Numbered from the stretch's first letter, positions 41,608-50,238 are shown. The stretch is DNA of 64,000 nucleotides from CADEFX01 sp046154585 (GCA_046154585.1 JBJXDX010000091.1:80455-144454); one strand, 5' to 3'. Translations and numbers: made by a program. Notes: generated by a model from the letters alone, not told the origin.

Positions 41608-43356
41608 ATGGCAACCGGCGGCAATGTCATCGGCCTCAAAGGCATCTCCGGACACGGCAACGTCTTGACGGGCACGCGCCACATGGTGGCAGCTGCTCAC
41701 TATCAGGCCGCGCACGCGGGTTTCCTGATCCTCGAAGCAGGCGGCAACGCCGTCGACGCAGGCGTCGCTGCGGGCATCGCCCTGGGTGTCACGCAATGCG
41801 ATCTTGTGAACGTCGCGGGCGTCGCGCCCATCATGATCCGGCTCGCTGCAACCGGCGAGGTCATCACCATCGACGGCCTGGGTGTGTGGCCGGCCAAGGC
41901 GTCCTCCGCTTACTTCCGCGACAAGCATAAGGGTGCCATTCCCGCGGGCTTGATGCGCGCCGTTGTTCCGGGCGGACCTTCGGGCTGGATCACGGCACTC
42001 GAACGCTACGGCACCATGAGCTTCGGCAATGTGGCGGCCGCGTCGATCCGGTTTGCACGCGACGGATTTCCGGCCGACCCTCGCCTGTGCGAAACCATTG
42101 TCGGCAACGAGGCGAACTATCGCCGTTTCGCCGAGAACGCCCGCATCATGATGCCTGGCGGCAAACCGCCCCAGCCTGGTGACATTTTCCGCCAGACCGA
42201 TCTCGCGCGCTCCCTGCAGTATATGGCCGACGAGGAGAAGCGCGCCGCCGGCAAGGGCCGCGCCGCCGGCCTCGCAGCAGCACATGCGGCGTTCTATCAG
42301 GGCGACATTGCGCGCACTATCACCGACTATCACGCCAAGAACGGCGGCTGGCTCAGCATGGACGACATGCGCCCGTTCAAGGCCCGCCTTGAGAAACCGA
42401 CGCGCACCCGCCACGGCTCCGTCGAAGTCTTCACCTCCGGCCCCTGGTGCCAGGGCCCTGCGCTCAACATGATTCTGAGCATCCTGGCGCGCGACGACGT
42501 GCGCGCGCTTGGCCACAATTCGCCGGCCTACATCCATCTGCTGACCGAGGCGATCAAGTTGGCCTTCTCCGATCGCGAAGCCTACTTCGGCGATCCGCGC
42601 TTCGTCGATGTGCCGCTCGACATATTGCTGTCGGACAGCTATGCGGCCGAGCGCCGCCGTCAGATCGATCCTGCCCGCTCCTGCCCGCAGATGCCGATTG
42701 CCGGGGAAATCTCGGGCTATCCGCGGCTGCGTCCGGACGTGCCGATCGCCTACGTGCCGCCGCCCTCGCCCGACACGGCCTACGTCGCCGTCATCGACCG
42801 TCACGGCAACGCGTTCTCGGCAACACCGAGCGACTCTTCCTACGATGCCGAAATGATTCCGGGCACGGGCTTCTGCCCCTCTGGCCGCGGCTCTCAGTCA
42901 TGGACCGTCGTTGGACACCCATCCGAGGTCGCGCCATTCAAGCGGCCGCGCCTGACGCCCAATCCGGCCATCGCCATTCTTGCCGACGGCCAGGCCGTGA
43001 TGCCGTTCGGCACGCCCGGCGGCGACGTGCAGAGCCAGGCCATGCTCCAGGTGCTGCTCAACGTCTCCACGTTTGGCATGGACCTACGCAGCGCCATCGA
43101 AGCGCCACGCTTTGCGACCTATTCCTTCCCATCCAGCTTCGAGCCGCACGAGTACTATCCCAATCGCCTGGCCCTCGAAGGCCGCATCGACAGCGCCACC
43201 ATGAACGGCCTGCGCGAGCGCGGCCACGATGTGCTGGAATGGCCGGAATGGACCCGCCTCGCAGGCTCCGTCTGCTCCGTCATCCACGACGTGAAGCACG
43301 GAGTGCTGACAGGTGCCGGCGATCCACGGCGCGCGTCTTACGCCGTGGGCTGGTAA
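41608..43356 (+). CDS. Gamma-glutamyltransferase family protein
   Basis: A 582-residue Ntn-hydrolase of the gamma-glutamyltransferase family. The large-subunit start GGNAVDAGVAAGIALGV is clear. The autoprocessing site, normally TTHxSVVD, is DTAYVAVID here: the nucleophile position Thr390 is kept, but the following Thr, His and Ser are Ala, Tyr and Ala. There is no signal peptide, unlike periplasmic GGTs, so it is probably cytoplasmic. ATG at 41608 is preferred to 41602 because AAGGGG is then correctly spaced. Family members include gamma-glutamyl and acylase-like amidohydrolases, so the substrate may differ from glutathione. Confidence 0.85.
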   Translation: MATGGNVIGLKGISGHGNVLTGTRHMVAAAHYQAAHAGFLILEAGGNAVDAGVAAGIALGVTQCDLVNVAGVAPIMIRLAATGEVITIDGLGVWPAKASSAYFRDKHKGAIPAGLMRAVVPGGPSGWITALERYGTMSFGNVAAASIRFARDGFPADPRLCETIVGNEANYRRFAENARIMMPGGKPPQPGDIFRQTDLARSLQYMADEEKRAAGKGRAAGLAAAHAAFYQGDIARTITDYHAKNGGWLSMDDMRPFKARLEKPTRTRHGSVEVFTSGPWCQGPALNMILSILARDDVRALGHNSPAYIHLLTEAIKLAFSDREAYFGDPRFVDVPLDILLSDSYAAERRRQIDPARSCPQMPIAGEISGYPRLRPDVPIAYVPPPSPDTAYVAVIDRHGNAFSATPSDSSYDAEMIPGTGFCPSGRGSQSWTVVGHPSEVAPFKRPRLTPNPAIAILADGQAVMPFGTPGGDVQSQAMLQVLLNVSTFGMDLRSAIEAPRFATYSFPSSFEPHEYYPNRLALEGRIDSATMNGLRERGHDVLEWPEWTRLAGSVCSVIHDVKHGVLTGAGDPRRASYAVGW

Positions 43357-43359
43357 CGA

Positions 43360-44118
43360 TCAGGCGAATTTCACGGGCTCGATCTTCGCGCGCGTGAACG
43401 CCGGGCGTGCCTGCACCCGTGCCCACCATGCCTGCGTATGCGGATAGTCGCGCAGGAACATCCCGTGCTCCTCCAGCTCGCCGAAGCGTACTGCATACGG
43501 CGACATATTGATGTCCGCGAGCGAGAACGTGCTGCCGGCCAACCAGGGCCCGTGCTCCAGGCTTGTTTCCATGCGCACGCGCACGTGCCGCAGCACGTCG
43601 GCCGCGCGTTTCATCTCGTCCTCAGTGTAGGGCTGGCGCGCGACTCGTCGCCACTGCTCGCGCCGCTCCGGCATCGGAGTCGAGGCCATCTTTTGGGACA
43701 GCTCCTCATCGGACCATTTGCTGGCGGTCGGCCCCATCATGCGATTCCAGTTCAGCTCCTGGAAGGCCTTGATGACGACGGTGTCGGCCATGTAGGTCCA
43801 CACCCGCATCGCCGCGCGTTCGGCGGGATCTGCCGGCCGCAATGGCGTGTCGGGATAGACATCCTCAAGATACTCGTTGATTACTGTGCTCTCGATGATC
43901 GGTCGCCCACGATGGACGAGCGTGGGCACAACGGCATTGGGGTTGAGTGCCAGATACTGCGGCGTGTTCTGCTCGTTCTTCAGCAGCCGCACGAAAATAC
44001 CGACGTAAGCAAGCCCCTTCTCTTCGAGGCAGAAGCGCACGCGGCGCGACGCACTCGACATCCAGGCGTGATAGAGCACAAGGTCGGCATCTGGAACAGG
44101 ATCGAAAACGGTCGGCAT
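43360..44118 (-). CDS. Glutathione S-transferase family protein
   Basis: A 252-residue GST with an N-terminal thioredoxin-like domain (LYHAWMSSASRRVRFCLEEKGL, with SSASRRV at the glutathione-activating position; NPNAVVPTLVHRGRPIIEST with the cis-Pro and ES motif) and a C-terminal helical domain containing GPWLAGSTFSLADINMSPY. It converges with the gamma-glutamyltransferase-like gene (3-base gap) and starts 2 bases after the Trm112 stop. The electrophilic substrate is unknown; etherase- or dehalogenase-type GSTs share this layout. Confidence 0.88.
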   Translation of the reverse strand: MPTVFDPVPDADLVLYHAWMSSASRRVRFCLEEKGLAYVGIFVRLLKNEQNTPQYLALNPNAVVPTLVHRGRPIIESTVINEYLEDVYPDTPLRPADPAERAAMRVWTYMADTVVIKAFQELNWNRMMGPTASKWSDEELSQKMASTPMPERREQWRRVARQPYTEDEMKRAADVLRHVRVRMETSLEHGPWLAGSTFSLADINMSPYAVRFGELEEHGMFLRDYPHTQAWWARVQARPAFTRAKIEPVKFA

Positions 44119-44120
44119 GG

Positions 44121-44333
44121 CTACGCCTTGTCCTCGTCGAGAGAGCGCGCCTCGGACGGCAGCATGTGCGGCACACCATTGCGAATGGGATAGGCCAGAC
44201 GCGCGGCCCGGCTGATCAGCTCTTGGGCCTTCTCGTCATATTCGAGCGTTGCTTTCGTCAAAGGGCAGACGAGGATTTCCAGCACACGCGGATCGGCACG
44301 TTCGCTGCCGGGCTTGATGGCCTCTGTAGGCAC
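44121..44333 (-). CDS. Trm112 family zinc-binding-like protein
   Basis: A 70-residue Trm112/DUF343 protein with the ILVCPLTKATLEYDEKAQELIS core and IRNGVPHMLPSEAR ending. Bacterial Trm112-like proteins are thought to support methyltransferases, though the zinc-binding cysteines are incomplete here (one Cys in VCPLT). GTG start with GGGAG upstream. It forms a compact minus-strand group with the LonN-like and CnoX genes, a common alphaproteobacterial arrangement. Confidence 0.88.
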   Translation of the reverse strand: MPTEAIKPGSERADPRVLEILVCPLTKATLEYDEKAQELISRAARLAYPIRNGVPHMLPSEARSLDEDKA

Positions 44334-44348
44334 AGTGTGTCGCGCTCC

Positions 44349-45032
44349 CTATTGCAGCGTCGTTCCCATATTACCGCCACCGGCCAGATCCATCTCGGCC
44401 AGTGCCACCAGCGTCTCGGCTCGCTCTTTCAAACTACCAGCCTCCAGCAACGCTTGCTTTTCCTCACCTCCGAAGGGGCTCGCGACGGAAAGGGAATTGA
44501 CCAGCTGCTCGGTTGATGACTTTGCAATGACGTCCCAATCGGCTTCGAATCCCCGCGCCGCGAGGTAGCGGCGCAACGCATCCATGAGCTTGTTGCGGTC
44601 AACCTGCTGCTCGCCCAGGCCAGGCCGAAAATCGTCGGCGAATTTGCGGTAGTTGACTCTATATTTTCGGTAGGGGATCGCCGGATCGATCACCTCGTCA
44701 ACCAGCTCGAAGCGCGCGACACCGGTCAGCGAAATCATCAGACGCCCGTTCTCGAGCTCTTGAAAAGCCGTCAGCCGCCCCGTGCATCCAATGGACCTCA
44801 ACGGGGCTGAATGATCTTTCGGTGAGCCCGTTTCACCGCCCTCGCCCGCCGGCTGGGTTATGCCGATGAGCCGCGTACCGCCGACAACGTCATCAAGCAT
44901 CGCGAGGTAACGTGGCTCGAAGACCTGCAACGGCAGGGATGCGCGCGGCAGAAGAATGCAGGCGTGCAGCGGAAACACGGGGATGAGTTGCGGCAGATCT
45001 TCTATTCGGCGGTAGCGGTGCACTGATGGCAC
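44349..45032 (-). CDS. LON peptidase substrate-binding domain protein
   Basis: A 227-residue stand-alone Lon N-terminal substrate-binding domain: IPVFPLHACILLPRASLPLQVFEPRYLAML at the N-terminus, GRLTAFQELENGRLMISLTGVARFEL in the middle and a helical C-terminal extension. No ATPase or protease domain is present. GTG start at 45032 is supported by AAAGG. It starts 21 bases after the CnoX stop; together with CnoX and Trm112 it suggests a role in protein quality control. Confidence 0.9.
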   Translation of the reverse strand: MPSVHRYRRIEDLPQLIPVFPLHACILLPRASLPLQVFEPRYLAMLDDVVGGTRLIGITQPAGEGGETGSPKDHSAPLRSIGCTGRLTAFQELENGRLMISLTGVARFELVDEVIDPAIPYRKYRVNYRKFADDFRPGLGEQQVDRNKLMDALRRYLAARGFEADWDVIAKSSTEQLVNSLSVASPFGGEEKQALLEAGSLKERAETLVALAEMDLAGGGNMGTTLQ

Positions 45033-45053
45033 GGGTTCGCCTTTCGAGCGGGC

Positions 45054-45968
45054 TCAGGAGAACAGGAGTGAGGAGAGACGCCTGCGACCGTCAAGGGTTG
45101 CTGGATCTTTGGGTCCCCACGCTTCGAAAAGCTGCACCAGCTGCTTTCGGGCAGCCTGGTCGTTCCAGTTGCGGTCACGGCGAAAGCTCTCGAGCAGCTC
45201 GCCGACTGCCGCCTCCTTATCACCCGTGGCCGCCATAGCCGTTGCCAGCTCGATACGTGAGGCATGATCGGCCGGATTGGCGGCGACCTTGGCTTTGAGA
45301 TCGTCGAGATTGCCGGCGTTCTGGCCGCGTTTGGCAAGATCCAGCGCCGCGCGCACGCTCGCGATCGGCTGGGCGTCGCGCTTGTCGGGTGGAGCCAGAG
45401 CGAGCGTCTGCTCGGCGCGTACGAGATCGCCGTTGCTCAGATAGCATTTGGCCAACCCTGCCAAGGCGACCACATTTTCGCGGTCTTCCTGCAGGATGGC
45501 GGCAAAAATTTCCGCCGCAGCCTGCGCGTCGCCGGCCTCCAGAACCTTGTTGGCTTCTTCGAGAGCCGCCGAGAGGTCCGCTGCAGCGTCGTCCTCGAGC
45601 AGGCGGCCGACGAATTCACGAACCTGGGACTCGCTTTGCGCGCCCATGAACCCATCCAGCGGCCGTCCGTCCTTGAAGGCGTAGACGGTCGGGATCGACT
45701 GGACCCGCAGCTGGCCCGCTAGGCCGGGATGCTCGTCGATGTTGACCTTGACCATCCGCACCTTGCCGCCATGCGACCGCACGACCTTTTCCAGAATGGG
45801 CGTCAACTGCTTGCAGGGTCCGCACCACGGCGCCCAGAAATCGACAATAACCGGTACCTGGCGTGAGGCCTCGATCACGTCTTTCGCGAAGGCGGCCGTG
45901 CCTGAATCCTTGATGACATCGCCTGGAGCACCCGCCGGGGCAGCCGGGTTCCTTGTTCCAACGTCCAT
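45054..45968 (-). CDS. cnoX: Thioredoxin-TPR co-chaperone CnoX (YbbN)
   Basis: A 304-residue chaperedoxin. The N-terminal thioredoxin domain (about 25-130) keeps the redox motif WAPWCGPCK, so unlike E. coli CnoX (SxxC) it should be a full thioredoxin-active protein, as in other alphaproteobacteria. The C-terminal ~165 residues are TPR-like helices with the family ending in a YbbN-type tail (DPATLDGRRRLSSLLFS). CnoX protects substrates from oxidative aggregation and hands them to GroEL and DnaK. AAGGAG lies before the ATG. Confidence 0.92.
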   Translation of the reverse strand: MDVGTRNPAAPAGAPGDVIKDSGTAAFAKDVIEASRQVPVIVDFWAPWCGPCKQLTPILEKVVRSHGGKVRMVKVNIDEHPGLAGQLRVQSIPTVYAFKDGRPLDGFMGAQSESQVREFVGRLLEDDAAADLSAALEEANKVLEAGDAQAAAEIFAAILQEDRENVVALAGLAKCYLSNGDLVRAEQTLALAPPDKRDAQPIASVRAALDLAKRGQNAGNLDDLKAKVAANPADHASRIELATAMAATGDKEAAVGELLESFRRDRNWNDQAARKQLVQLFEAWGPKDPATLDGRRRLSSLLFS

Positions 45969-46134
45969 TCAAATTCTCCTTATCCCTTTGCAGGAGCGAC
46001 GCGAAGTCCGGCTGCTAGGGCACAACTCTTGCCGGAGGCGCGATCGGCCTTGCGCATATGATAGCGCGAAAACCAAAAATCGAGACGGACACCATAGGCG
46101 TTTCAGGGGCCGGCAGCAATTTCCGCAGCGCTGG
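45969..46134. other. Intergenic region between paaC and cnoX
   Basis: A 166-base spacer with both flanking genes on the minus strand. It contains an A-rich segment (46065-46085) that could be part of the cnoX promoter, but no gene or strong hairpin is seen. There is no room for paaD or paaE here. Confidence 0.35.
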
Positions 46135-46902
46135 TTACCATGTGACTCCGGGATGCGCACGCGCCAGCGATTGCATGTCCGCCAGCATTTTGCCGAACGC
46201 CTCCGTGTGCAAGCCCGTCCGGCCACCGGTCTGCATCGCGCAACCCGCAGGCCAGTCGAGCCTGGCATCTGCAAAAAAAACTGTGACTTTGCCCTTCCAG
46301 ATCGGCGCAATGTCACCTCTCCTGACGGCGATTCCATCCATCGCCAACGCTGTCTCGCGCTCCTCCATTTGAAAGAGCTCGCCCGTATAGGGCCACAGAT
46401 CCATCAACGCATTCGCGCTACGCCGATGGCTCTCCTCCGTGCCGTCACCAAGCCGGACCACCCACTCGGCCGAGTGACGGACGTGATAGGCCATCTCCTT
46501 CACCGCCTTCGCCGCGATCTCCGCCAGTCGCACATCGCGAGATCGCGCCAGCGCCTCCAGGTACGGATGCATGAACGACGCGTAGAGCAGATGACGCATC
46601 ATGGTCGCGGCGAAATCCCCGTTCGGCTGCTCGACCAACAGAATGTTGCGAAACTCCCGGGCGTCCCGAAAGTAGGCAAGATCATCCTCGTCGCGGCCCT
46701 TGCCCTCCACCTCACCAGCATAGGCGTAGTACAGGCGCGCCTGCCCGATCAGATCCAGCGCCAGGTTCGATAGCGCAATGTCCTCCTCGAGCATCGGCGC
46801 ACAGCCGGACCACTCCGACAGCCGATGGCCAAGCACCAGGGCGTCATCACCCAGCGCGAGCACATAGTGGAACAGATCATCTTCAGCGGGCTTCGCCGTC
46901 AT
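46135..46902 (-). CDS. paaC: Phenylacetyl-CoA 1,2-epoxidase subunit PaaC
   Basis: A 255-residue structural subunit of the ring-1,2-phenylacetyl-CoA epoxidase (PaaABCE), a diiron-fold protein that pairs with catalytic PaaA. The helical signature GHRLSEWSGCAPMLEEDIALSNLALDLIGQARLYYAYAG, FRNILLVEQPNGDFAATMMRHL and YHVRHSAEWVVRLGDGTEESHRR are typical. ATG at 46902 gives the normal length and overlaps the DUF817 stop by 20 bases; an in-frame start 8 codons earlier is possible. Last gene of the interleaved paa operon; no paaD or paaE follows. Confidence 0.9.
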   Translation of the reverse strand: MTAKPAEDDLFHYVLALGDDALVLGHRLSEWSGCAPMLEEDIALSNLALDLIGQARLYYAYAGEVEGKGRDEDDLAYFRDAREFRNILLVEQPNGDFAATMMRHLLYASFMHPYLEALARSRDVRLAEIAAKAVKEMAYHVRHSAEWVVRLGDGTEESHRRSANALMDLWPYTGELFQMEERETALAMDGIAVRRGDIAPIWKGKVTVFFADARLDWPAGCAMQTGGRTGLHTEAFGKMLADMQSLARAHPGVTW

Positions 46903-47788
46903 CGATCCGCGCCCTTTGCCGCGCACTCAGCTCTCGCGGCGGATTGACGAGGGACACCAGCACGAAGCTGATGATCATGAGCAGAAACCAGGATCCGAGC
47001 TTGCCCCACGTGACAGGCGACCATGTCCTCAGCTGATGCGGGTACAGCCACACCGCCGAAAACGAGCCGATGTTCTCCGCCAGCCAGATGAAAAGCGACA
47101 CAAGAAAAAAACCGAGCAGCAGCGGCATGCGCCGCGGCACTCGGTCGATGGTAAAATGGATCATGGTGCGTCCGTAGATCGCCGCCGCCATGGCAAAGAG
47201 TGCGATCCGCGCATCTACGACGTAGTGGTGCGTGAAGAAGTTGACGTAGATCAACAGCGCCAGCAGCCAGGTCCAGCGCGCATCGGGATAGTTCGAGAAG
47301 CGAAAGTCGAACAGCCGCCAGCAGCGCGCGATATAGCTGCCCACAGCGGAGTAGAGAAAGCCGGAAAACAGCGGCACCCCGGCAATCCTGATGACGTTGG
47401 TATCGGGATAGATCCAAGAGCCCTTCGCCGTTTTGAACAGCTCCATGACGGTGGCGACGACGTGAAAGAGAAGGATGACTTTGGCTTCCTCGATGCGTTC
47501 GAACTTCAAGACGAGGAGCTTGAATTGGGTAAGAAGTGCGACCAGCAGCAGCAAATCGTAGCGCGCGATCGGCATCCACGCCGGATAGCTGAGCTTGGTC
47601 AGGAGGATGAACCCCAGAAGCACGCCGGCAAACAGGCAGGCCCACGCTTGCAGGACGCCGAAAATCAGCAGCTCGTGCCACACGCGGCCAAACGGCAGCG
47701 GCAACAGCCATCGCCTGGAAACGGTCTTGAGCCACGCGAGCCAACGGTCGCGCCGACGCGACAAGCCCATCCCCACGTGTCGCTGCAT
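46883..47788 (-). CDS. DUF817 family integral membrane protein
   Basis: A multi-span inner-membrane protein (about eight hydrophobic segments, 301 residues from this start) matching DUF817: ELLIFGVLQAWACLFAGVLLGFILLTKLSYP near the start, LKFERIEEAKVILLFHVVATVMELFKTAKGSWIYPD in the middle, and LPYAENIGSF-like LAENIGSFSAVWLYP near the end. Function unknown. The start is uncertain (ATG 47788 or 47770; a TTG at 47842 is open but lacks a ribosome-binding site). It is inserted between paaB and paaC and overlaps paaC, which is unusual for a paa operon. Confidence 0.82.
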   Translation of the reverse strand: MQRHVGMGLSRRRDRWLAWLKTVSRRWLLPLPFGRVWHELLIFGVLQAWACLFAGVLLGFILLTKLSYPAWMPIARYDLLLLVALLTQFKLLVLKFERIEEAKVILLFHVVATVMELFKTAKGSWIYPDTNVIRIAGVPLFSGFLYSAVGSYIARCWRLFDFRFSNYPDARWTWLLALLIYVNFFTHHYVVDARIALFAMAAAIYGRTMIHFTIDRVPRRMPLLLGFFLVSLFIWLAENIGSFSAVWLYPHQLRTWSPVTWGKLGSWFLLMIISFVLVSLVNPPRELSARQRARIDDGEAR

Positions 47789-47872
47789 CGGCCCGCACCC
47801 GGCTGCTCGTATCCCCGCCCACCTCACGATACGCCGATGCAAAGGAGCGAATTGAGGCAGCCATGCCGATCA

Positions 47873-48160
47873 CTACATATGCCCCACGTTGTCAGGAACT
47901 TTGTAGAACGTCGGGTGGCGGTAGATCTTCGACCCCGTAGGCTCGAACATCTCCCCCTTGTCCGACGGGTCGGAGGCCACGATGGCCGATGACGGGACAA
48001 CCCAGACCGACACACTTTCCCCACGCCGTGTGTACACGTCACGCGCCGCCTGCAGCGCCATTGTCGCGTCCGCCGCGTGCACGCTGCCGCAATGCTTGTG
48101 CGGCAGCCCTGAGCGGTTGCGGATGAACACCTCCCACAGCGGTATCGGCGTCTCGGTCAT
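47873..48160 (-). CDS. paaB: Phenylacetyl-CoA 1,2-epoxidase subunit PaaB
   Basis: A 95-residue small subunit of the phenylacetyl-CoA epoxidase. The family pattern is intact: LWEVFIRNRSGLPHKHCGSVHAADATMALQAARDVYTRR, the VWVVPSSAI stretch and the FYKVPDNVGHM ending. The ATG overlaps the stop of the DMP19 gene (ATGA), so translation is coupled to a gene that is not part of the known epoxidase. PaaB is thought to bridge PaaAC units and is needed for full activity. Confidence 0.92.
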   Translation of the reverse strand: MTETPIPLWEVFIRNRSGLPHKHCGSVHAADATMALQAARDVYTRRGESVSVWVVPSSAIVASDPSDKGEMFEPTGSKIYRHPTFYKVPDNVGHM

Positions 48161-48642
48161 GGTTGGCTCCCAAGCGCTCGACGTGTATAGGCGTCGGCAA
48201 CCTTCTCCCAATCGTCAGCGTAAGCGCCCGTTCCCAGCGCATCATAGAAATGTTCGTCGAAGGCCTCGAATGGATTCCACGCCTCCGGGTTCGCAGCAGC
48301 GTATTCATTGAGGCGCTGCTCTCGAACCGGCTGCGCCCTCGGAAACCTTTTGCCGAAGAAGTGCATGGCTCCACTCACTGCGACCGCCGCTTTAGGCAAT
48401 CCAATGGCCTCAAAGCCGATCGCGGCCTCAGGTGCGAGCACTCCTGTTGAGTTTCCAAAGAATTGGTGAAACCCACCATTGCAAACCTCGGAGTGACACC
48501 ACGTGCAAGTCAGTAGGTGCTGAACCGGTTTGGAGAGCCGCTTGTAGTCCGCCAAAAAGTCATTGGCCGTCCCATAGATGTTCACGCGATCCCAATGCGG
48601 TTCCACAAATTGCCAGTAGTACGGCTTTCCCGAGTCAAGCAT
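48157..48642 (-). CDS. DMP19/DUF4375 family protein
   Basis: A 161-residue protein with the DUF4375 (DMP19-like) core TWCHSEVCNGGFHQFFGNSTG (about residues 46-66) and helical flanks (LSKPVQHLLTC; FPRAQPVREQRLNEYAA; EHFYDALG). DMP19 relatives are acidic DNA-mimic proteins in some bacteria, but members of this broad family are mostly uncharacterised. ATG at 48642 is chosen because GAGGAG precedes it. Its base composition is visibly lower in G+C than the paa genes around it, hinting at later acquisition. Confidence 0.78.
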   Translation of the reverse strand: MLDSGKPYYWQFVEPHWDRVNIYGTANDFLADYKRLSKPVQHLLTCTWCHSEVCNGGFHQFFGNSTGVLAPEAAIGFEAIGLPKAAVAVSGAMHFFGKRFPRAQPVREQRLNEYAAANPEAWNPFEAFDEHFYDALGTGAYADDWEKVADAYTRRALGSQP

Positions 48643-48661
48643 TGGGCGCTCCTCAATGCGC

Positions 48662-49144
48662 TCACGCACAACGTTGGCTCATCACCCGCTCGACATCAGG
48701 CAGGCTCTCCCAGCCAAAGGCGTGCTCGCTCGGGCCGTGACGGGTGAGTTGATCGAGCCGCTCCAGGGCTTCCGTGGAGGTTGGAATGTGGCCTGCCGCA
48801 ATCCACCACATGACGAAATGCGGTGTTTGCATCGGAGTGAACCAGTTGCCCTTCTTCTGGTAGATGCGCTTATGCACGGTGTTCCAGACGAAATGCTGGA
48901 GCTGCTCCGGTGTTTCCCACACGCTCATGTTGATGAGGAAGGTCGGATCGGTGCTGACCAGGATGCCCGTGGCGTTGTTGCTGTCGTCCTTGAGGCGCCA
49001 CACGAAGCCGGGGCTGCGCTCGGCCAGCGCATTAACGGCGTCCAGCGCACCCATGAACTCGGCCATGCGTGGATCGTCGGTGGGATAGCGGATGTGACCG
49101 ACATTGAGTTGAGCCAGATGCGTGCCGGCAGGCTGTATGACCAT
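48662..49144 (-). CDS. DUF3291 domain-containing protein
   Basis: A 160-residue protein matching DUF3291: HLAQLNVGHIRYPTDDPRMAEFMGALDAVNALAERSPGFVWRLKD near the N-terminus and SVWETPEQLQHFVWNTVHKRIYQKKGNWFTPM in the middle, a ferredoxin-like dimeric barrel fold related to antibiotic-biosynthesis monooxygenases. Function unknown. ATG at 49144 has AAAGGAG upstream and lies 10 bases after the paaA stop. Its place inside the paa operon suggests a helper role in ring oxidation, for example binding a toxic intermediate (inference). Confidence 0.82.
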   Translation of the reverse strand: MVIQPAGTHLAQLNVGHIRYPTDDPRMAEFMGALDAVNALAERSPGFVWRLKDDSNNATGILVSTDPTFLINMSVWETPEQLQHFVWNTVHKRIYQKKGNWFTPMQTPHFVMWWIAAGHIPTSTEALERLDQLTRHGPSEHAFGWESLPDVERVMSQRCA

Positions 49145-49154
49145 GGATACTCCT

Positions 49155-50159
49155 TTACTCGGCTGCGATCTTCGCTGCGGCAACGCGCTCGGCCACCTTG
49201 CGAGCGTAGGCGAGCGCCGCCTCGCGCACCCAAGCCCCGTCTACCTCCACCTGCCTGCGGACCTGCATGCGCTGCCGATTGCACGGTCCGTCGCCTGCCA
49301 AGATCCGCTTGAACTCGCTCCAGTCAATCTCTCCAAACAGCCAGTGCCCCGCGTGCTCGTCGAAGCGCAGTTCGGGATCGGGGAACGCCAGACCAAGATG
49401 GCGACCCTGCGGCACCGTCGCATCGACGAACTTCTGCCTCAGGTCGTCGTTGGAAAAACGCTTGATCTTCCATGTCATCGTGTCGGAGCTGTGCAGGCTG
49501 TCCTTGTCCGATGGGCCGAACATCATCAGGCTCGGCCACCACCAACGGTTCAACGCATCCTGCACCATCTCCTTCTGCGCCGCACTGCCCTGGCACAGGG
49601 TGATCATGATCTCGTAGCCCTGGCGCTGGTGGAAGCTCTCCTCCTTGCAGATACGGATCATGGCCCGCGCGTACGGCCCATAGCTACAGCGGCAAAGCGG
49701 GATCTGATTCATGATGGCAGCGCCGTCGACCAGCCATCCGATTGCGCCGATGTCGGCCCAGGTCAGCGTGGGATAATTGAAGATCGAGGAGTACTTCGCC
49801 TTGCCCGACAGCAGCTGCTGATAGAGCTCCTCGCGCGACACGCCCAGCGTTTCAGCGGCGGCGTACAGGTAAAGGCCATGGCCTGCCTCATCCTGGACCT
49901 TCGCCAGCAGCGCCGCCTTGCGCTTCAGCGACGGCGCCCGCGTGATCCAGTTGCCCTCCGGCTGCATGCCGATGATTTCGGAGTGTGCATGCTGCGAGAT
50001 CTGGCGCACCAGCGTGCGCCGGTAGCCGTCCGGCATCCAATCGTTGGGCTCGATCTTGTCCTCGCGATCGACGATCGCCTGGAATCGCGCGACCTTATCT
50101 GCGTCGCCGGCGTCCGCCGTCGGACCGCCCTCTGAGACGTTGAGCGCCTGCGTATACAT
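49155..50159 (-). CDS. paaA: Phenylacetyl-CoA 1,2-epoxidase catalytic subunit PaaA
   Basis: The 334-residue catalytic subunit of the diiron monooxygenase that epoxidises the ring of phenylacetyl-CoA. The diiron ligand motifs are visible: Glu near MPDGYRRTLVRQISQHAHSE, ExxH in VQDEAGHGLYLY (about 92-103) and ExxH in CKEESFHQRQGYE (about 176). Substrate-contact regions (GNWITRAPSL, PSLMMFGPSDKDS) are intact. GAGAGGA precedes the ATG. First gene of a six-gene operon (paaA, DUF3291, DMP19, paaB, DUF817, paaC); the reductase PaaE and the downstream ring-opening genes are not in the window. Confidence 0.93.
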   Translation of the reverse strand: MYTQALNVSEGGPTADAGDADKVARFQAIVDREDKIEPNDWMPDGYRRTLVRQISQHAHSEIIGMQPEGNWITRAPSLKRKAALLAKVQDEAGHGLYLYAAAETLGVSREELYQQLLSGKAKYSSIFNYPTLTWADIGAIGWLVDGAAIMNQIPLCRCSYGPYARAMIRICKEESFHQRQGYEIMITLCQGSAAQKEMVQDALNRWWWPSLMMFGPSDKDSLHSSDTMTWKIKRFSNDDLRQKFVDATVPQGRHLGLAFPDPELRFDEHAGHWLFGEIDWSEFKRILAGDGPCNRQRMQVRRQVEVDGAWVREAALAYARKVAERVAAAKIAAE

Positions 50160-50238
50160 GGGCGTCCTCTCATCGAACTAGCACCGCGTTATGTCACGGA
50201 AACGGCCCTGTTCCAAGGTGCGCGCCAGCCTGTAGCGG

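Noticed and set aside
46899..47873. A 324-codon minus-strand frame covering the DUF817 gene in another frame.
   Set aside because: The overlapping frame has the DUF817 membrane pattern; this one lacks hydrophobic spans and known motifs.
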